Assembly: GCA_964578485.1 (NCBI GenBank)
Contig: CAZODA010000013.1
Span: forward strand, 1 to 63,308
DNA from: CAZODA01 sp964578485
GTDB lineage: Bacteria; Bacteroidota; Bacteroidia; Bacteroidales; Marinilabiliaceae
Length of the DNA stretch: 63,308 bases
Reading direction: 5' to 3'
Shown here piece by piece: positions 34,904-43,579 of this stretch (position 1 is the stretch's first letter; each line of letters starts with the position of its first letter). A program made the position numbers and the translations under genes. A model generated the notes under the pieces. It was given only the letters and a program-made list of their open reading frames with translations, had not been told where the DNA came from and ran no database searches.

Positions 34904-35368
34904 ATGGATACCGGTTTACAAATTGACAGTTTAGATAAAAAAATTCTTTCACTGATAACAAAAAATGCACGCATTCCTTATCTTGAAGTGGCAAGAGAGT
35001 GTAAAGTATCAGGAGCTGCTATTCATCAGCGTATTCAAAGACTTATTAATATGGAGGTGATTAAAGGATCAGAATTTATCCTAAATCCTTCAAAAATTGG
35101 CTATCATACCTGTGCCTTTATTGGAATATTTTTGAAAAAAGCCAGTTTGTTCGATGAGGTAGTTCAAATGCTTGAGCAGGTCCCGGAAATTGTTGAATGC
35201 CATTATACAACAGGCCAATATGCAATTTTTGTAAAAATATATGCTAAAAGTAATGTGCATTTAAAATCTATCTTGCATGATAAGCTTCAATCTATTCCTG
35301 GTATTTCTTCAACCGAAACAATTATCTCCCTTGATGAATCCTTTAAAAGACAACTCCCAATAGAATAA
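34904..35368 (+). CDS. Lrp/AsnC family transcriptional regulator
   Basis: The 154 residues begin with a winged helix-turn-helix ('LDKKILSLITKNARIPYLEV', then 'CKVSGAAIHQRIQRLINM') and end with an RAM/ACT-like ligand-binding domain (about 70-145; 'VECHYTTGQYAIFVKIYAKS'). Such proteins form octameric or hexadecameric feast/famine regulators that respond to amino acids. The C-terminus 'SLDESFKRQLPI' resembles other Bacteroidota Lrp proteins. It is monocistronic and lies beside tilS and 1.6 kb from the aromatic operon. Its effector and targets are not visible; autoregulation from the 239-bp upstream gap is likely but unproven. Confidence 0.92.
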   Translation: MDTGLQIDSLDKKILSLITKNARIPYLEVARECKVSGAAIHQRIQRLINMEVIKGSEFILNPSKIGYHTCAFIGIFLKKASLFDEVVQMLEQVPEIVECHYTTGQYAIFVKIYAKSNVHLKSILHDKLQSIPGISSTETIISLDESFKRQLPIE

Positions 35369-35447
35369 AATCTATAGTGCCACGATTGGTATTAAATTAG
35401 TGATACAATAATTGATTTTTTTAACAGCCAAAAAGTCGATTAATGTT

Positions 35448-35455
35448 TAATTTTG
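35448..35455 (+). promoter_or_regulatory. Candidate -7 box TAATTTTG for the uracil-DNA glycosylase gene
   Basis: An exact TAnnTTTG stands 26 bp before the ATG at 35482. No matching -33 element at normal spacing. Confidence 0.35.
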
Positions 35456-35481
35456 AAATTCTCATCAGAATTATTGGGTAA

Positions 35482-36228
35482 ATGTTGCAAAATTTTGAAA
35501 AAATTACCGCTAGCAAGGTGCATCCTTCATGGGAGCCCTTTTTTACTAAAGATATAATCGAAGAGTTGCAATTGATTAATGAGAAATTGGATAATCAGGA
35601 ATTTGTTAGTCCTGACAGAGCAAACAGACTTCGATTTTTTTCATTGGATTTGAATAAAGCCAAGGCTGTAATATTAGGCCAGGATCCTTATCCACAACAG
35701 GGAGTGGCAACAGGAAGAGCCTTTGAAGTTAATGGCTTAAATTCATGGCAGCAAGCTTTTAGAAATACCAGTCTGAGAAATATTGTCAGAGCATTATATG
35801 CCAGTGCTAATGAAGGAAAGATTCTAAAATTTAATGAAATTAAAGTTGAATTGGCTAAAGCTGATGGCTTTAAGCTATTAGCGCCTAAGCGCTTATTTAA
35901 ATATTGGGAAGAGCAAGGTGTTTTATTATTGAACACTTCCTTTACTTGTCAAATAAACAATCCAGGCAGCCATTCAAAGATTTGGAAATCATTCAGTAAA
36001 AAATTATTGACGACAATCAATCATTTGAAACCCGACCTTGTTTGGCTATTATGGGGAAATCATGCCAGGCAATCAGTTGCACATATTAAAATTGAGAATG
36101 TACTTGCATGTAATCATCCCATGATTTGTCATAATAGAGTGGATGATTTTTTATTTGGTTCGATTAATCATTTTAAAGCAACATCCGAAATAATTGACTG
36201 GATAGGAGTAAAATCGAATGACTCTTGA
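35482..36228 (+). CDS. Uracil-DNA glycosylase, divergent family 1 (Ung-like)
   Basis: This base-excision repair enzyme removes uracil from DNA. The catalytic loop 'GQDPYPQQG' retains Asp68 and Tyr70, 'LLNTSFT' retains the uracil-recognition Asn151, and 'CNHPMICHNR' keeps His212-Pro followed by 'FLFGSINHF', like the 'FFGCNHF' of Ung. Two positions depart from canonical Ung: the His after DPY is Pro71, and the HPSPLS minor-groove intercalation loop is replaced by HPMICHNR. It is still more like family 1 than families 4 or 5, since it has no Fe-S cysteines at the N-terminus. At 248 residues its length is near normal (E. coli Ung 229). Activity is likely but substrate range or kinetics may differ. 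Confidence 0.88.
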   Translation: MLQNFEKITASKVHPSWEPFFTKDIIEELQLINEKLDNQEFVSPDRANRLRFFSLDLNKAKAVILGQDPYPQQGVATGRAFEVNGLNSWQQAFRNTSLRNIVRALYASANEGKILKFNEIKVELAKADGFKLLAPKRLFKYWEEQGVLLLNTSFTCQINNPGSHSKIWKSFSKKLLTTINHLKPDLVWLLWGNHARQSVAHIKIENVLACNHPMICHNRVDDFLFGSINHFKATSEIIDWIGVKSNDS

Positions 36229-36273
36229 GAAAGAAAAAAAAAATGTATTTCAAACAATAATGATATAAATATT

Positions 36274-37611
36274 ATGGATAAAGGCAGACGAGATTTTATA
36301 AAAAAAACTGCTCTTGGAACAGCAGGTTTAACAATTGCCGGAATGGGTATGACTTCAAGTAGTTATGCACGTATTATTGGTGCTAATGAAAGATTAAATG
36401 TTGCAATTATTGGTCTGGGGCGCAGGCTGGAGGCATATTTTACTCCAATAGCCATGAAGTCAAGTAATGTTAGATTGCTCTATTTGTGTGATGTAATGAA
36501 ACATCAGAGAGAAAGGGCAGCAAAAAGTTTTTCTAAGCATATAGACTATTCTTTTAATTTGGAGAATGATATTAATAAAGTGCTTGCTGATAAAAATGTT
36601 GATGCTGTATTAAATGCTACTCCTGATCATTGGCATACACCGGGAGCTATTATGGCGATACTTGCCGGTAAACATGTATATGTTGAAAAACCGGGCAGTC
36701 ATAACGCTCGGGAAGGTGAACTTTTGGCAGAAGCTTATAAAAAATATGATAGAGTTGTTCAACTTGGCAATCAACAAAGATCTGCTTTTACCAGTGCTGA
36801 GATAATTAAGGAGATACATGAAGGCATTATTGGTACACTATATAAGGCAGTTGCCTTCTATACAAATGATAGGGGAAAGACGCCGATTGCTACTAAAGCA
36901 CCCGTTCCGGAAGGACTGGATTGGGATTTATGGCAGGGACCGGCACCACGAAAAGAGTATTATTATAATACTTGGGATTATAATTGGCATTGGTATGGAT
37001 GGGATTATGGAACTGCAGAAATGGGTAATAATGCTATCCATGAATTAGATATCGGGAGATGGGCCTTACAGGTTGAGCATCCTGAAAAAGTGAGTGTTGA
37101 AGCAGATAAACGACATTTTTTGGATGATGGATGGACTATGTATGATACTATGATGGCCTCATATTATTATCCCGATAATAAAGTTATTGAATGGGATGGA
37201 AAAAGTAGAAATGGATATTCAACATATGGCTCAGGAAGAGGAACTATTATTTTTGGAAGCGAAGGAACAGTATTTGTAAATCGTGAAGGATATCGTTTAT
37301 TTAATAGAGAAGGCAAATTAATCAGAGAAAATGTATCAGACAGTGATGAAGGTGGCACAGCACTGGGAGGTGGAGGTGGAATGTCAACAAAACATGTAGT
37401 GAACTTTTTTAATGCTATACGTGGAAAAGAAATATTAATATCACCCGTTGATGAAATGATGAAAAGTACTCATCTATGCCATCTCGCAAATATTTCTTAT
37501 CGTTTAAAAAAGGATTTGATTTTAGATCCCAAAACCGGAAAATCCACTGATCCTGAAGTTAATAAATTATGGAGCCGTGAATATGAACCCGCTTGGGAAC
37601 CAAAAATCTAA
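36274..37611 (+). CDS. Gfo/Idh/MocA family oxidoreductase with Tat signal
   Basis: The N-terminus has a twin-arginine motif 'GRRDFIKKTALG' and a hydrophobic stretch to 'SSSYA', predicting export of a folded, cofactor-bearing enzyme. A Rossmann domain ('VAIIGLGRR', 'DAVLNATPDHWHTPGAIMA', 'KHVYVEKPGSHNAREG') carries the EKP motif with the catalytic-region Lys. The C-terminal alpha/beta domain contains 'NWHWYGWDYGTAEMGNNAIH' and His in 'NAIHELDIGRW'. The family oxidises or epimerises sugars and cyclitols with tightly held NAD(P). First gene of a run of five oxidoreductase/isomerase/flavin genes on the plus strand, followed by a small membrane-protein gene; substrate unknown. Confidence 0.9.
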   Translation: MDKGRRDFIKKTALGTAGLTIAGMGMTSSSYARIIGANERLNVAIIGLGRRLEAYFTPIAMKSSNVRLLYLCDVMKHQRERAAKSFSKHIDYSFNLENDINKVLADKNVDAVLNATPDHWHTPGAIMAILAGKHVYVEKPGSHNAREGELLAEAYKKYDRVVQLGNQQRSAFTSAEIIKEIHEGIIGTLYKAVAFYTNDRGKTPIATKAPVPEGLDWDLWQGPAPRKEYYYNTWDYNWHWYGWDYGTAEMGNNAIHELDIGRWALQVEHPEKVSVEADKRHFLDDGWTMYDTMMASYYYPDNKVIEWDGKSRNGYSTYGSGRGTIIFGSEGTVFVNREGYRLFNREGKLIRENVSDSDEGGTALGGGGGMSTKHVVNFFNAIRGKEILISPVDEMMKSTHLCHLANISYRLKKDLILDPKTGKSTDPEVNKLWSREYEPAWEPKI

Positions 37612-37722
37612 TTTATTATACGGAAAATTTAATTCGGCTAAATAGTGTTTTTAATTTGTTTTATTTAAGTTTAACAACTCCTGACTAAGAATATAATGTT
37701 TTACAATATTTTAATTAAGGGT

Positions 37723-39114
37723 ATGAAATTTATAATTAAAGGAACTGCCTTATTTATTATGCTGCTATTTTGTAATTGTCAACAAAAATCTGTTAATCCC
37801 TTTTCCGGAGCTTCGGATGAAGTCAAACTTATAACTCTAAATCCAGGACATTTCCATGCTGCACTTATTCAAAAAGAAATGTATGAACAGGTTGATTCCA
37901 AGGTAAATATATATGCACCGGAAGGGGCTGATCTGAATATGCATCTTGAAAGAATTGATGATTTTAATTCGAGAGCTGATAATCCAACAAATTGGCAGAA
38001 TCTGGTTTATACAGGAAATGATTATCTGCAAAAAATGATCAATGATAAAAAAGGAAATGTTGTAGTACTGGCAGGTAATAATAAAGAAAAAACTGCTTAT
38101 ATAAAAAGCTCAGTGGAAGCCGGTTTGAATGTTTTATCTGATAAACCAATGGTTATAGATGATAAAAGTTTTAAACTTTTGGAGGAAGCATATGAAATTG
38201 CAGAAAAAAATAAAGTTCTTCTTTATGATGTTATGACCGAAAGATATGAGATAACAAACCTCTTACAAAAAGAAATAACTCAGATAAAAGAGTTGTTTGG
38301 AAACTTTGAAAAAGGCTCAGCTGAAAATCCTGCAATTATAAAAGAAAGTGTGCATCACCTATATAAAAAAGTTGCCGGTTCTGTTTTACAACGACCCGCA
38401 TGGTATTTTGATGTTTCACAACAAGGGGAGGGGATAGTTGATGTAACCACCCATCTCGTTGACCTGATACAATGGATCTGTTTTCCTGAAGAAATTCTTA
38501 ACTATAAAAATGATGTGAATGTTTATCAGGCTAAAAGGTGGCCAACACTTGTTACAAAAGAACAATTACTTGAAGTGACAGGACTTGATAAAATGCCTGA
38601 TTATATTGAAAATAAACTTGATGATGATGTTTTACCCTTGTATGCAAATGGAGAAATGAGCTATTCTCTTAAAGATATTCATGCAAGAGTAATAGTGACT
38701 TGGGATTTTGAAGCTCCTGAAGGAGGTGGAGATACTCACATGTCCTTATTAAGAGGAAGCAAAAGTAATTTAATTATAAAACAGGGTGTTGAAGAAGGTT
38801 TTATACCGGTATTGTATATTGAACCTGCTAAAGAAAATGAAATAGATAAATGGTTCGACGAAATAGAAGAAGCTTTTAAAATAATTAGTGATAAATATCA
38901 AGGAATTCAATTGCTGAAGAACGATATCGGCTTTGAAGTTGATATTCCTTCACAATATAGAATAGGACATGAAGCGCACTTTGCCAAGGTAGTGGAAAAA
39001 TATCTTCAATTTCTTGTAGATGGAAAATTACCGGATTGGGAAATTCCAAATATATTAGCGAAATATTATACCACAACAAAGGCTCTTGAAATAGCGCAAA
39101 GCGCTGATGAATAA
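37723..39114 (+). CDS. Lipoprotein Gfo/Idh/MocA-type oxidoreductase with Oxidoreduct_C domain
   Basis: I start this protein at the ATG at 37723, preceded by AAGGG; this gives a lipoprotein signal 'GTALFIMLLFCNC' with the lipobox Cys. The ATG at 37696 would lengthen the signal by nine residues. The mature protein keeps a Rossmann-like half ('ITLNPGHFHAALI', 'GNVVVLAGNN', 'GLNVLSDKPM', where DKP replaces the usual EKP) and an extended C-terminal domain ('HHLYKKVAGSVLQRPAWYFD', 'GIVDVTTHLVDLIQW', 'ARVIVTWDFEAPEGGGDTH'). This type is common in Bacteroidota sugar-degradation clusters and of unknown reaction. The nucleotide-binding glycine motif is not classical, so it could be a non-catalytic or altered-cofactor member. 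Confidence 0.82.
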   Translation: MKFIIKGTALFIMLLFCNCQQKSVNPFSGASDEVKLITLNPGHFHAALIQKEMYEQVDSKVNIYAPEGADLNMHLERIDDFNSRADNPTNWQNLVYTGNDYLQKMINDKKGNVVVLAGNNKEKTAYIKSSVEAGLNVLSDKPMVIDDKSFKLLEEAYEIAEKNKVLLYDVMTERYEITNLLQKEITQIKELFGNFEKGSAENPAIIKESVHHLYKKVAGSVLQRPAWYFDVSQQGEGIVDVTTHLVDLIQWICFPEEILNYKNDVNVYQAKRWPTLVTKEQLLEVTGLDKMPDYIENKLDDDVLPLYANGEMSYSLKDIHARVIVTWDFEAPEGGGDTHMSLLRGSKSNLIIKQGVEEGFIPVLYIEPAKENEIDKWFDEIEEAFKIISDKYQGIQLLKNDIGFEVDIPSQYRIGHEAHFAKVVEKYLQFLVDGKLPDWEIPNILAKYYTTTKALEIAQSADE

Positions 39115-39149
39115 AAATATAGATGCTTTTAACTTAAATTTTTCTTGTT

Positions 39150-39998
39150 ATGTTTAAAAAATATATATTAATTATTTTGCTATCCATAATGGCAGGAATC
39201 ACCTTAGGATGCCAAAAACAGGCCTATGTACCTGATCCGGGCGTGGTGTCCTATTCTTTCAGGGAACAGTTTGCTGAAGATATTCCCGGAACTTTGGATA
39301 TGATAAAAAGCATGGGTATTACAAATATTGAGTTTTCAAATTTATTTGGAAAAACTGCAGCTGAAATCAAACAAATGCTCGATGAAAGAGATATGATCTG
39401 TACTTCTTATGGCGTGTCATATGAAGCCTTAATTTATGAGATAGAGAATGTTGCTGCTGATGCAATAAGCCTTGGTGCTAAATATGTTAGAGTTGCTTCT
39501 ATACCGAGGAGGGGAGAACTAAGCCTTGAAAATACTAAAAAAGCCGCTGCCGATTTTAATATGGCAGGAAAAATTTTGAAAGATAAGGGCATCTTCTTTT
39601 GCTATCATAATCACGGCTTTGAATTTCAAGCCCATGAAGAAGGTACACTTTTTGATTTCCTTGTACAAAATACAGACCCTGAGTATGTCAGCTTTGAAAT
39701 GGATCTCATGTGGACAGTACACCCCGGAGCTGATCCTGTTGAACTGCTAAATAAATATCCCGATAGGTTTAGACTTATGCACCTTAAAGATCTAAAAAAA
39801 GGGGTCGTTGGGGATTTGTCGGGAGGAACACCAAGAGAAAATGATGTTATTTTAGGTACAGGACAGGTTGATTTTCCTGCAGTTTTAAAAGCCGCACAAA
39901 AAACCAATATAGAATATTATTATATAGAAGATGAAAGTCCTGAGGTTATTGAAAGAGTACCAATAAGTCGTGATTATATAATTAATATCTTTAAATGA
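39150..39998 (+). CDS. Lipoprotein sugar isomerase/epimerase, xylose-isomerase-like TIM barrel
   Basis: A lipoprotein signal ('ILLSIMAGITLGCQKQ') anchors the protein in a membrane outside the cytoplasm. The 250-residue barrel shows 'GVVSYSFREQF', 'GITNIEFSNLFG', 'GIFFCYHNHGFEF', 'YVSFEMDLMWTVHPGADPV', 'RLMHLKDLKKG' and 'GQVDFPAVLKAAQ'. The His/Asp/Glu residues in HNHGFEF, EMDLMW and HLKD fit the divalent-metal site of AP endonuclease 2/xylose-isomerase-like enzymes such as IolE and hexulose epimerases. It follows the lipoprotein oxidoreductase by 35 bp. I infer that it isomerises or dehydrates the keto-sugar made by the exported oxidoreductases. Confidence 0.85.
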   Translation: MFKKYILIILLSIMAGITLGCQKQAYVPDPGVVSYSFREQFAEDIPGTLDMIKSMGITNIEFSNLFGKTAAEIKQMLDERDMICTSYGVSYEALIYEIENVAADAISLGAKYVRVASIPRRGELSLENTKKAAADFNMAGKILKDKGIFFCYHNHGFEFQAHEEGTLFDFLVQNTDPEYVSFEMDLMWTVHPGADPVELLNKYPDRFRLMHLKDLKKGVVGDLSGGTPRENDVILGTGQVDFPAVLKAAQKTNIEYYYIEDESPEVIERVPISRDYIINIFK

Positions 39999-40024
39999 TA
40001 TTAATAAAGTAAATTGTTTTTGCT

Positions 40025-40900
40025 ATGCAGGTCTATCATCACAGTTGCTTTGCTATGGGAACCAGGTTTAACTTAGTAATCCCTGATTGTGATGAGGATT
40101 ATGGTAATACCTTAAGTTTAGAAATTGAAAGAATCTTAAAGAAAAAAGAAAAACAACTTAGTTGCTTTCTTGACGATTCCGAAGTTTCAGAAATTAATCG
40201 TGAAGCAATTAATCGTCCATTTGTGGTAACAGACGAAATGGCCGAGATAATTGAATTGTGTAATTATTATTATACAGCAAGCGGCGGGGCCTTCGACCCT
40301 GCCTTGTTTTTTTATAAAAAACAGAATAAGAAAAATGTTATTTCTAACATAGAAAATTATAAAGGCGGCTGGTCTGATATTTCATGGAAAGCTGATAAAA
40401 AAGAATTGATAATTTTAAATCCTGATACAGGTTTAGACCTTGGTGGTTTTGGTAAAGGATACGCTTTAAATTTTATCAATAATTTTTTAGTCAATAAAAA
40501 TATAAAATCGGCGTTAATTAGTTTTGGAGAGAGTTCACTTTGTGCGCTCGGAAGCCATCCTTTAGGTAAATATTGGCCAATTAAAATTGATCATCCGGCT
40601 TCAAATGCAGCTGTAGAAATAAATTTAATTGATGCATCACTTTCAATTTCAGGCCTTATAGAAAAAAACAAACCCGTGAAACACTTTAGCCCACATATTT
40701 TTTCGCCACAAGCAGCTTCTTTTATTACTGATCATAACATAGTAGTTGTTAAGGCCGATTCACCCTTAGATGCCGAAGTGCTATCAACAGCAGTAATGGC
40801 TGCATGTCCTAATCAAAGACAAAAAATTTTTAATAACTTTAAGGAGGTGGAAATCTATGAATGTATAGAAGGAAGCTTTGAATTTAAAAAACTTTTATGA
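40025..40900 (+). CDS. ApbE-like FAD:protein FMN transferase without a signal peptide
   Basis: ApbE proteins move FMN from FAD onto Thr or Ser of target flavoproteins, normally outside the cytoplasm. Visible motifs are 'FAMGTRFNLVI' (start of the mature fold), 'FLDDSEVSEIN', 'GGAFDPALF', 'LDLGGFGKGYALNFI', 'LISFGESS' (normally S/N-x-GG-x) and 'SPLDAEVLSTAVMAACP', which contains the Mg-binding Asp region. Unlike most family members it has no signal sequence: the fold begins at residue 9, and an in-frame TAA at 40007 rules out a longer start. The SGxYER-H segment is loosely kept as 'SGLIEKNKPVKHF'. No flavinylation target is encoded in the window. The fold is sure; transferase activity is probable. 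Confidence 0.8.
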   Translation: MQVYHHSCFAMGTRFNLVIPDCDEDYGNTLSLEIERILKKKEKQLSCFLDDSEVSEINREAINRPFVVTDEMAEIIELCNYYYTASGGAFDPALFFYKKQNKKNVISNIENYKGGWSDISWKADKKELIILNPDTGLDLGGFGKGYALNFINNFLVNKNIKSALISFGESSLCALGSHPLGKYWPIKIDHPASNAAVEINLIDASLSISGLIEKNKPVKHFSPHIFSPQAASFITDHNIVVVKADSPLDAEVLSTAVMAACPNQRQKIFNNFKEVEIYECIEGSFEFKKLL

Positions 40901-40910
40901 ATTATTAGAT

Positions 40911-42209
40911 ATGAGTAATATTACCCGAAGATCATTTTTAAAAGGTGGATTAATTGCCGGAACAGTTATGCTTACACCGGCCTCTTTAATAAATATACTT
41001 GCACAAAACAAAAGTAGCAGGATAAAGGATAAAGTTAGGCTCGGAGTGGTGGGAGCCGGCTCAAGAGGTCAATATCTTATTAGTACCGTTAATACATTGA
41101 AGAACAGGGAAAATATGGAATTAGTGGCCTTTAGTGATATTTATGAACCTAATATTAAAGATTCACTTAAACTTGTTCCTAATGCAAAAGTGTTTCGTGA
41201 CTACAGAGAAATGTTGGAAATGAGAGACCTCGATGGAGTTATTATAGCAACACCATTGCATGAGCATGCACATATAACTGTAGATGCATTAGAAAGTGGA
41301 TTACATGTGTTTTGTGAAAAGTCTATGGCTAAAACATTAGAAGAAAACTATGCCATGGCAGAAGCTCATTATAGAACCGGTAAAATTTTGCAGATAGGGC
41401 ATCAAAGACTGTTTGATCCGCGATTTTTAAAAGGAATGGAAATGATTCATGCGGGTGAGCTTGGACTAATCACTCAAATTAGAGCATTCTGGCACAGACA
41501 TAATGATTGGCGACGCGAAGTACCCGCTGATAAACCCGAACTTGAACGCTTTATTAATTGGCGCCTATATCGTGAATCTTCCTTGGGCTTGATGACAGAA
41601 TTAGCCTCTCACCATATTCAGGTTGCAAACTGGGCTAAAAAAGCAAATCCTATAGAAGTACGAGGTGCCGGTAGTATCAGTTACTGGAAAGACGGCAGGG
41701 AGGTGGAAGATAATATAGCACTTATTTATTCATACGAGGATGGAACCCAATTTGTATATGACTCTATGATACAAAATCGAAAATATGGACTGGAAATACA
41801 AATTATGGGAGATAAGGGAACAATGGAATTGGAAGGAAATCGCATGTTTTATGAAGATCCGCCTGATATGCCAAAACCACCGGGTATCGTTCAGCTGATA
41901 AAAGACTTGGAAGCTAATGTTTTTGGAACTGTAATACTTGGAAATCCTTCATGGGAACCGGAACTTGCCATAAAGGAAAATGGTGTTCCCGTATTAGCTA
42001 ATAACGATAGACCCGATTGGTGGCCTACATTTGAATGGCGTGATGGATCAATGGAACAAATTATTGGATTTGCCGATGCCATTAGGGAAGGTAAAGCAAT
42101 ACCGGGTTTGTTTGAACAATGCTATTATAGTTCGGCATGGACAATATTGGGACAAGAAGCTATCGATACAGGAGAGGTTGCAAGATTACCCGAAAAATAT
42201 ATTCTTTAA
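40911..42209 (+). CDS. Gfo/Idh/MocA family oxidoreductase with Tat signal
   Basis: I use the ATG at 40911, 10 bp after the ApbE stop; the frame also extends to a TTG at 40878 inside the apbE-like gene. The N-terminus is a Tat signal ('MSNITRRSFLKGGLIAG' and a hydrophobic stretch to 'NILAQ'). The Rossmann half has 'LGVVGAGSRGQYL', 'GVIIATPLHEHAHITVDALE' and 'LHVFCEKSMAKTLEENYAMA', where EKS replaces EKP. The C-terminal half has 'GLMTELASHHIQVANW', whose His-His pair suits a catalytic base. It is distinct from the oxidoreductase at 36274, so the cluster holds at least two separate exported dehydrogenases. Probable operon end apart from the small membrane protein downstream. Confidence 0.9.
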   Translation: MSNITRRSFLKGGLIAGTVMLTPASLINILAQNKSSRIKDKVRLGVVGAGSRGQYLISTVNTLKNRENMELVAFSDIYEPNIKDSLKLVPNAKVFRDYREMLEMRDLDGVIIATPLHEHAHITVDALESGLHVFCEKSMAKTLEENYAMAEAHYRTGKILQIGHQRLFDPRFLKGMEMIHAGELGLITQIRAFWHRHNDWRREVPADKPELERFINWRLYRESSLGLMTELASHHIQVANWAKKANPIEVRGAGSISYWKDGREVEDNIALIYSYEDGTQFVYDSMIQNRKYGLEIQIMGDKGTMELEGNRMFYEDPPDMPKPPGIVQLIKDLEANVFGTVILGNPSWEPELAIKENGVPVLANNDRPDWWPTFEWRDGSMEQIIGFADAIREGKAIPGLFEQCYYSSAWTILGQEAIDTGEVARLPEKYIL

Positions 42210-42288
42210 TATAAATTGATGATTTCTTTATAATAATTTTTGATCCATATTTTGATATATGAGATATTATTTAATGACACTTTAATAA

Positions 42289-42531
42289 ATGAAAGATATA
42301 ACAATCTCAGGACAACGGATAAAAACCGAATTGTATTTTATAATCGCTTCTTATTTATTGGCGAATATTTTAAATATTTTTTCCATTTGGTATTATAATG
42401 CCAAATGGATTGAAGTGATCACCTTCCAACGAATGGTACTATTAATTACCTCAATATTTTATGTCACCACAATTATTGTAAGGCTTTGTCTCGCATTTAT
42501 AATTTATATTATCAGGACCTTAAAAAAATAA
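42289..42531 (+). CDS. Small two-helix membrane protein of unknown function
   Basis: The 80-residue protein has two strong hydrophobic helices ('FIIASYLLANILNIFSIWYY' and 'VLLITSIFYVTTIIVRLCLA', then FIIYII) joined by a short loop rich in Trp and Lys, and a basic C-terminus (RTLKK). I recognise no family. It is 79 bp downstream of the oxidoreductase gene on the same strand, and its stop codon is one base from the stop of the convergent PorP/SprF gene. The consistent hydrophobic pattern, ATG start and tight fit between neighbours support a real gene. A partner role for the sugar-oxidation cluster is only a guess. Confidence 0.6.
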   Translation: MKDITISGQRIKTELYFIIASYLLANILNIFSIWYYNAKWIEVITFQRMVLLITSIFYVTTIIVRLCLAFIIYIIRTLKK

Positions 42532-42532
42532 A

Positions 42533-43528
42533 TTAAAAATATCTTATAGAACGTACTGTTGATTCTTCCTCAGTGCCACGTTTACGTAGGAATTCACGAT
42601 CTTTGTTGCGAATAAATAAATGGAAAGCATCATAAGTAATTGTAATCTCTTGACTGCTAAACTTGTTTAGAGCAGCACTGTGTATAGGATAATCATAAGA
42701 ATAAAAAACTCCCCAATTTGAGTTGAGCTGAACTCCGAAAATTAAAGCAGCAGAATTATTAAAGCGATAGGAAGTCCCAAAACGTAACATATCTTTGAAT
42801 GACATGCCTGCATATATATCAGAGGTAAAAATATCATTTTCAATAATACGCAAGATACCTGATAGATGCATTTTAAAATCATAAGCAACAGGAAAATTGT
42901 ACCCTCCCGTAAAATAATAGCTGCGCCGGCTTCTGAAAGATAAATCAGGGCCTCCGGGCAATCTTGTGTTTGAGGTGAAAATTTGTGGAACCGAAAAACT
43001 TATATAATAATCAGGAGTGAAATATACAAGACCGGCACCCGCAGTAGGACTGAATTCATTTCTTATTTTTCCGATAAAATGAGGATCCCGTTGATCTATA
43101 ACATCTAAGTTATGTAAATTGAGCCAATAATTATTGACACCGGCACTTAATCCCATAGACAGAAAAGTTCGATGATTGACCCTCAGTAAATAAGAATAAG
43201 CAAAAGAAATTTGATTTGTAATAACAGGCCCTACGTGATCGGAAAGAATAGTACCACCCAAAGAAATTTTACTGTCATTAATGGGAGAATGCATGCCATA
43301 ATAATAACTTGCCGGAGCACCCTTGACCCCAAGCCATTGCTGGCGACTCATAAAATCCATAGCAAGAGAGTTCCTTGATCCTGCAAAGGCCGGATTTAAA
43401 ATTAAAGGGTTATTAATATATTGGGTAAATAAAGGATCAAGCTGTGCCGACAAAGAGAATGGACTGACAATTAATATTATAGTCAGAAAATAATAATATA
43501 AAAATATGCCCTTTGCCTTGTTTAACAT
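42533..43528 (-). CDS. PorP/SprF-family type IX secretion outer-membrane protein (copy 2)
   Basis: These beta-barrel proteins accompany T9SS substrates; F. johnsoniae SprF is needed for secretion of the type B adhesin SprB. A signal peptide ends in 'SPFSLSAQ', followed by the signature 'DPLFTQYINNPLILNPAFAG' and then 'RQQWLGVKGAPASYYYG'. The remaining 280 residues alternate beta strands ('RFGTSYRFNNSAALIFGVQL'). The C-terminus carries a charged tail (EEESTVRSIRYF). It lies 51 bp after the gene for a small type B substrate and should be cotranscribed with it. Length (331) is typical. Confidence 0.93.
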   Translation of the reverse strand: MLNKAKGIFLYYYFLTIILIVSPFSLSAQLDPLFTQYINNPLILNPAFAGSRNSLAMDFMSRQQWLGVKGAPASYYYGMHSPINDSKISLGGTILSDHVGPVITNQISFAYSYLLRVNHRTFLSMGLSAGVNNYWLNLHNLDVIDQRDPHFIGKIRNEFSPTAGAGLVYFTPDYYISFSVPQIFTSNTRLPGGPDLSFRSRRSYYFTGGYNFPVAYDFKMHLSGILRIIENDIFTSDIYAGMSFKDMLRFGTSYRFNNSAALIFGVQLNSNWGVFYSYDYPIHSAALNKFSSQEITITYDAFHLFIRNKDREFLRKRGTEEESTVRSIRYF

Positions 43529-43579
43529 TACACCTTTAGGATTAATTCTTTAACAGAAAATTTAAAACTTCCGCGATGA

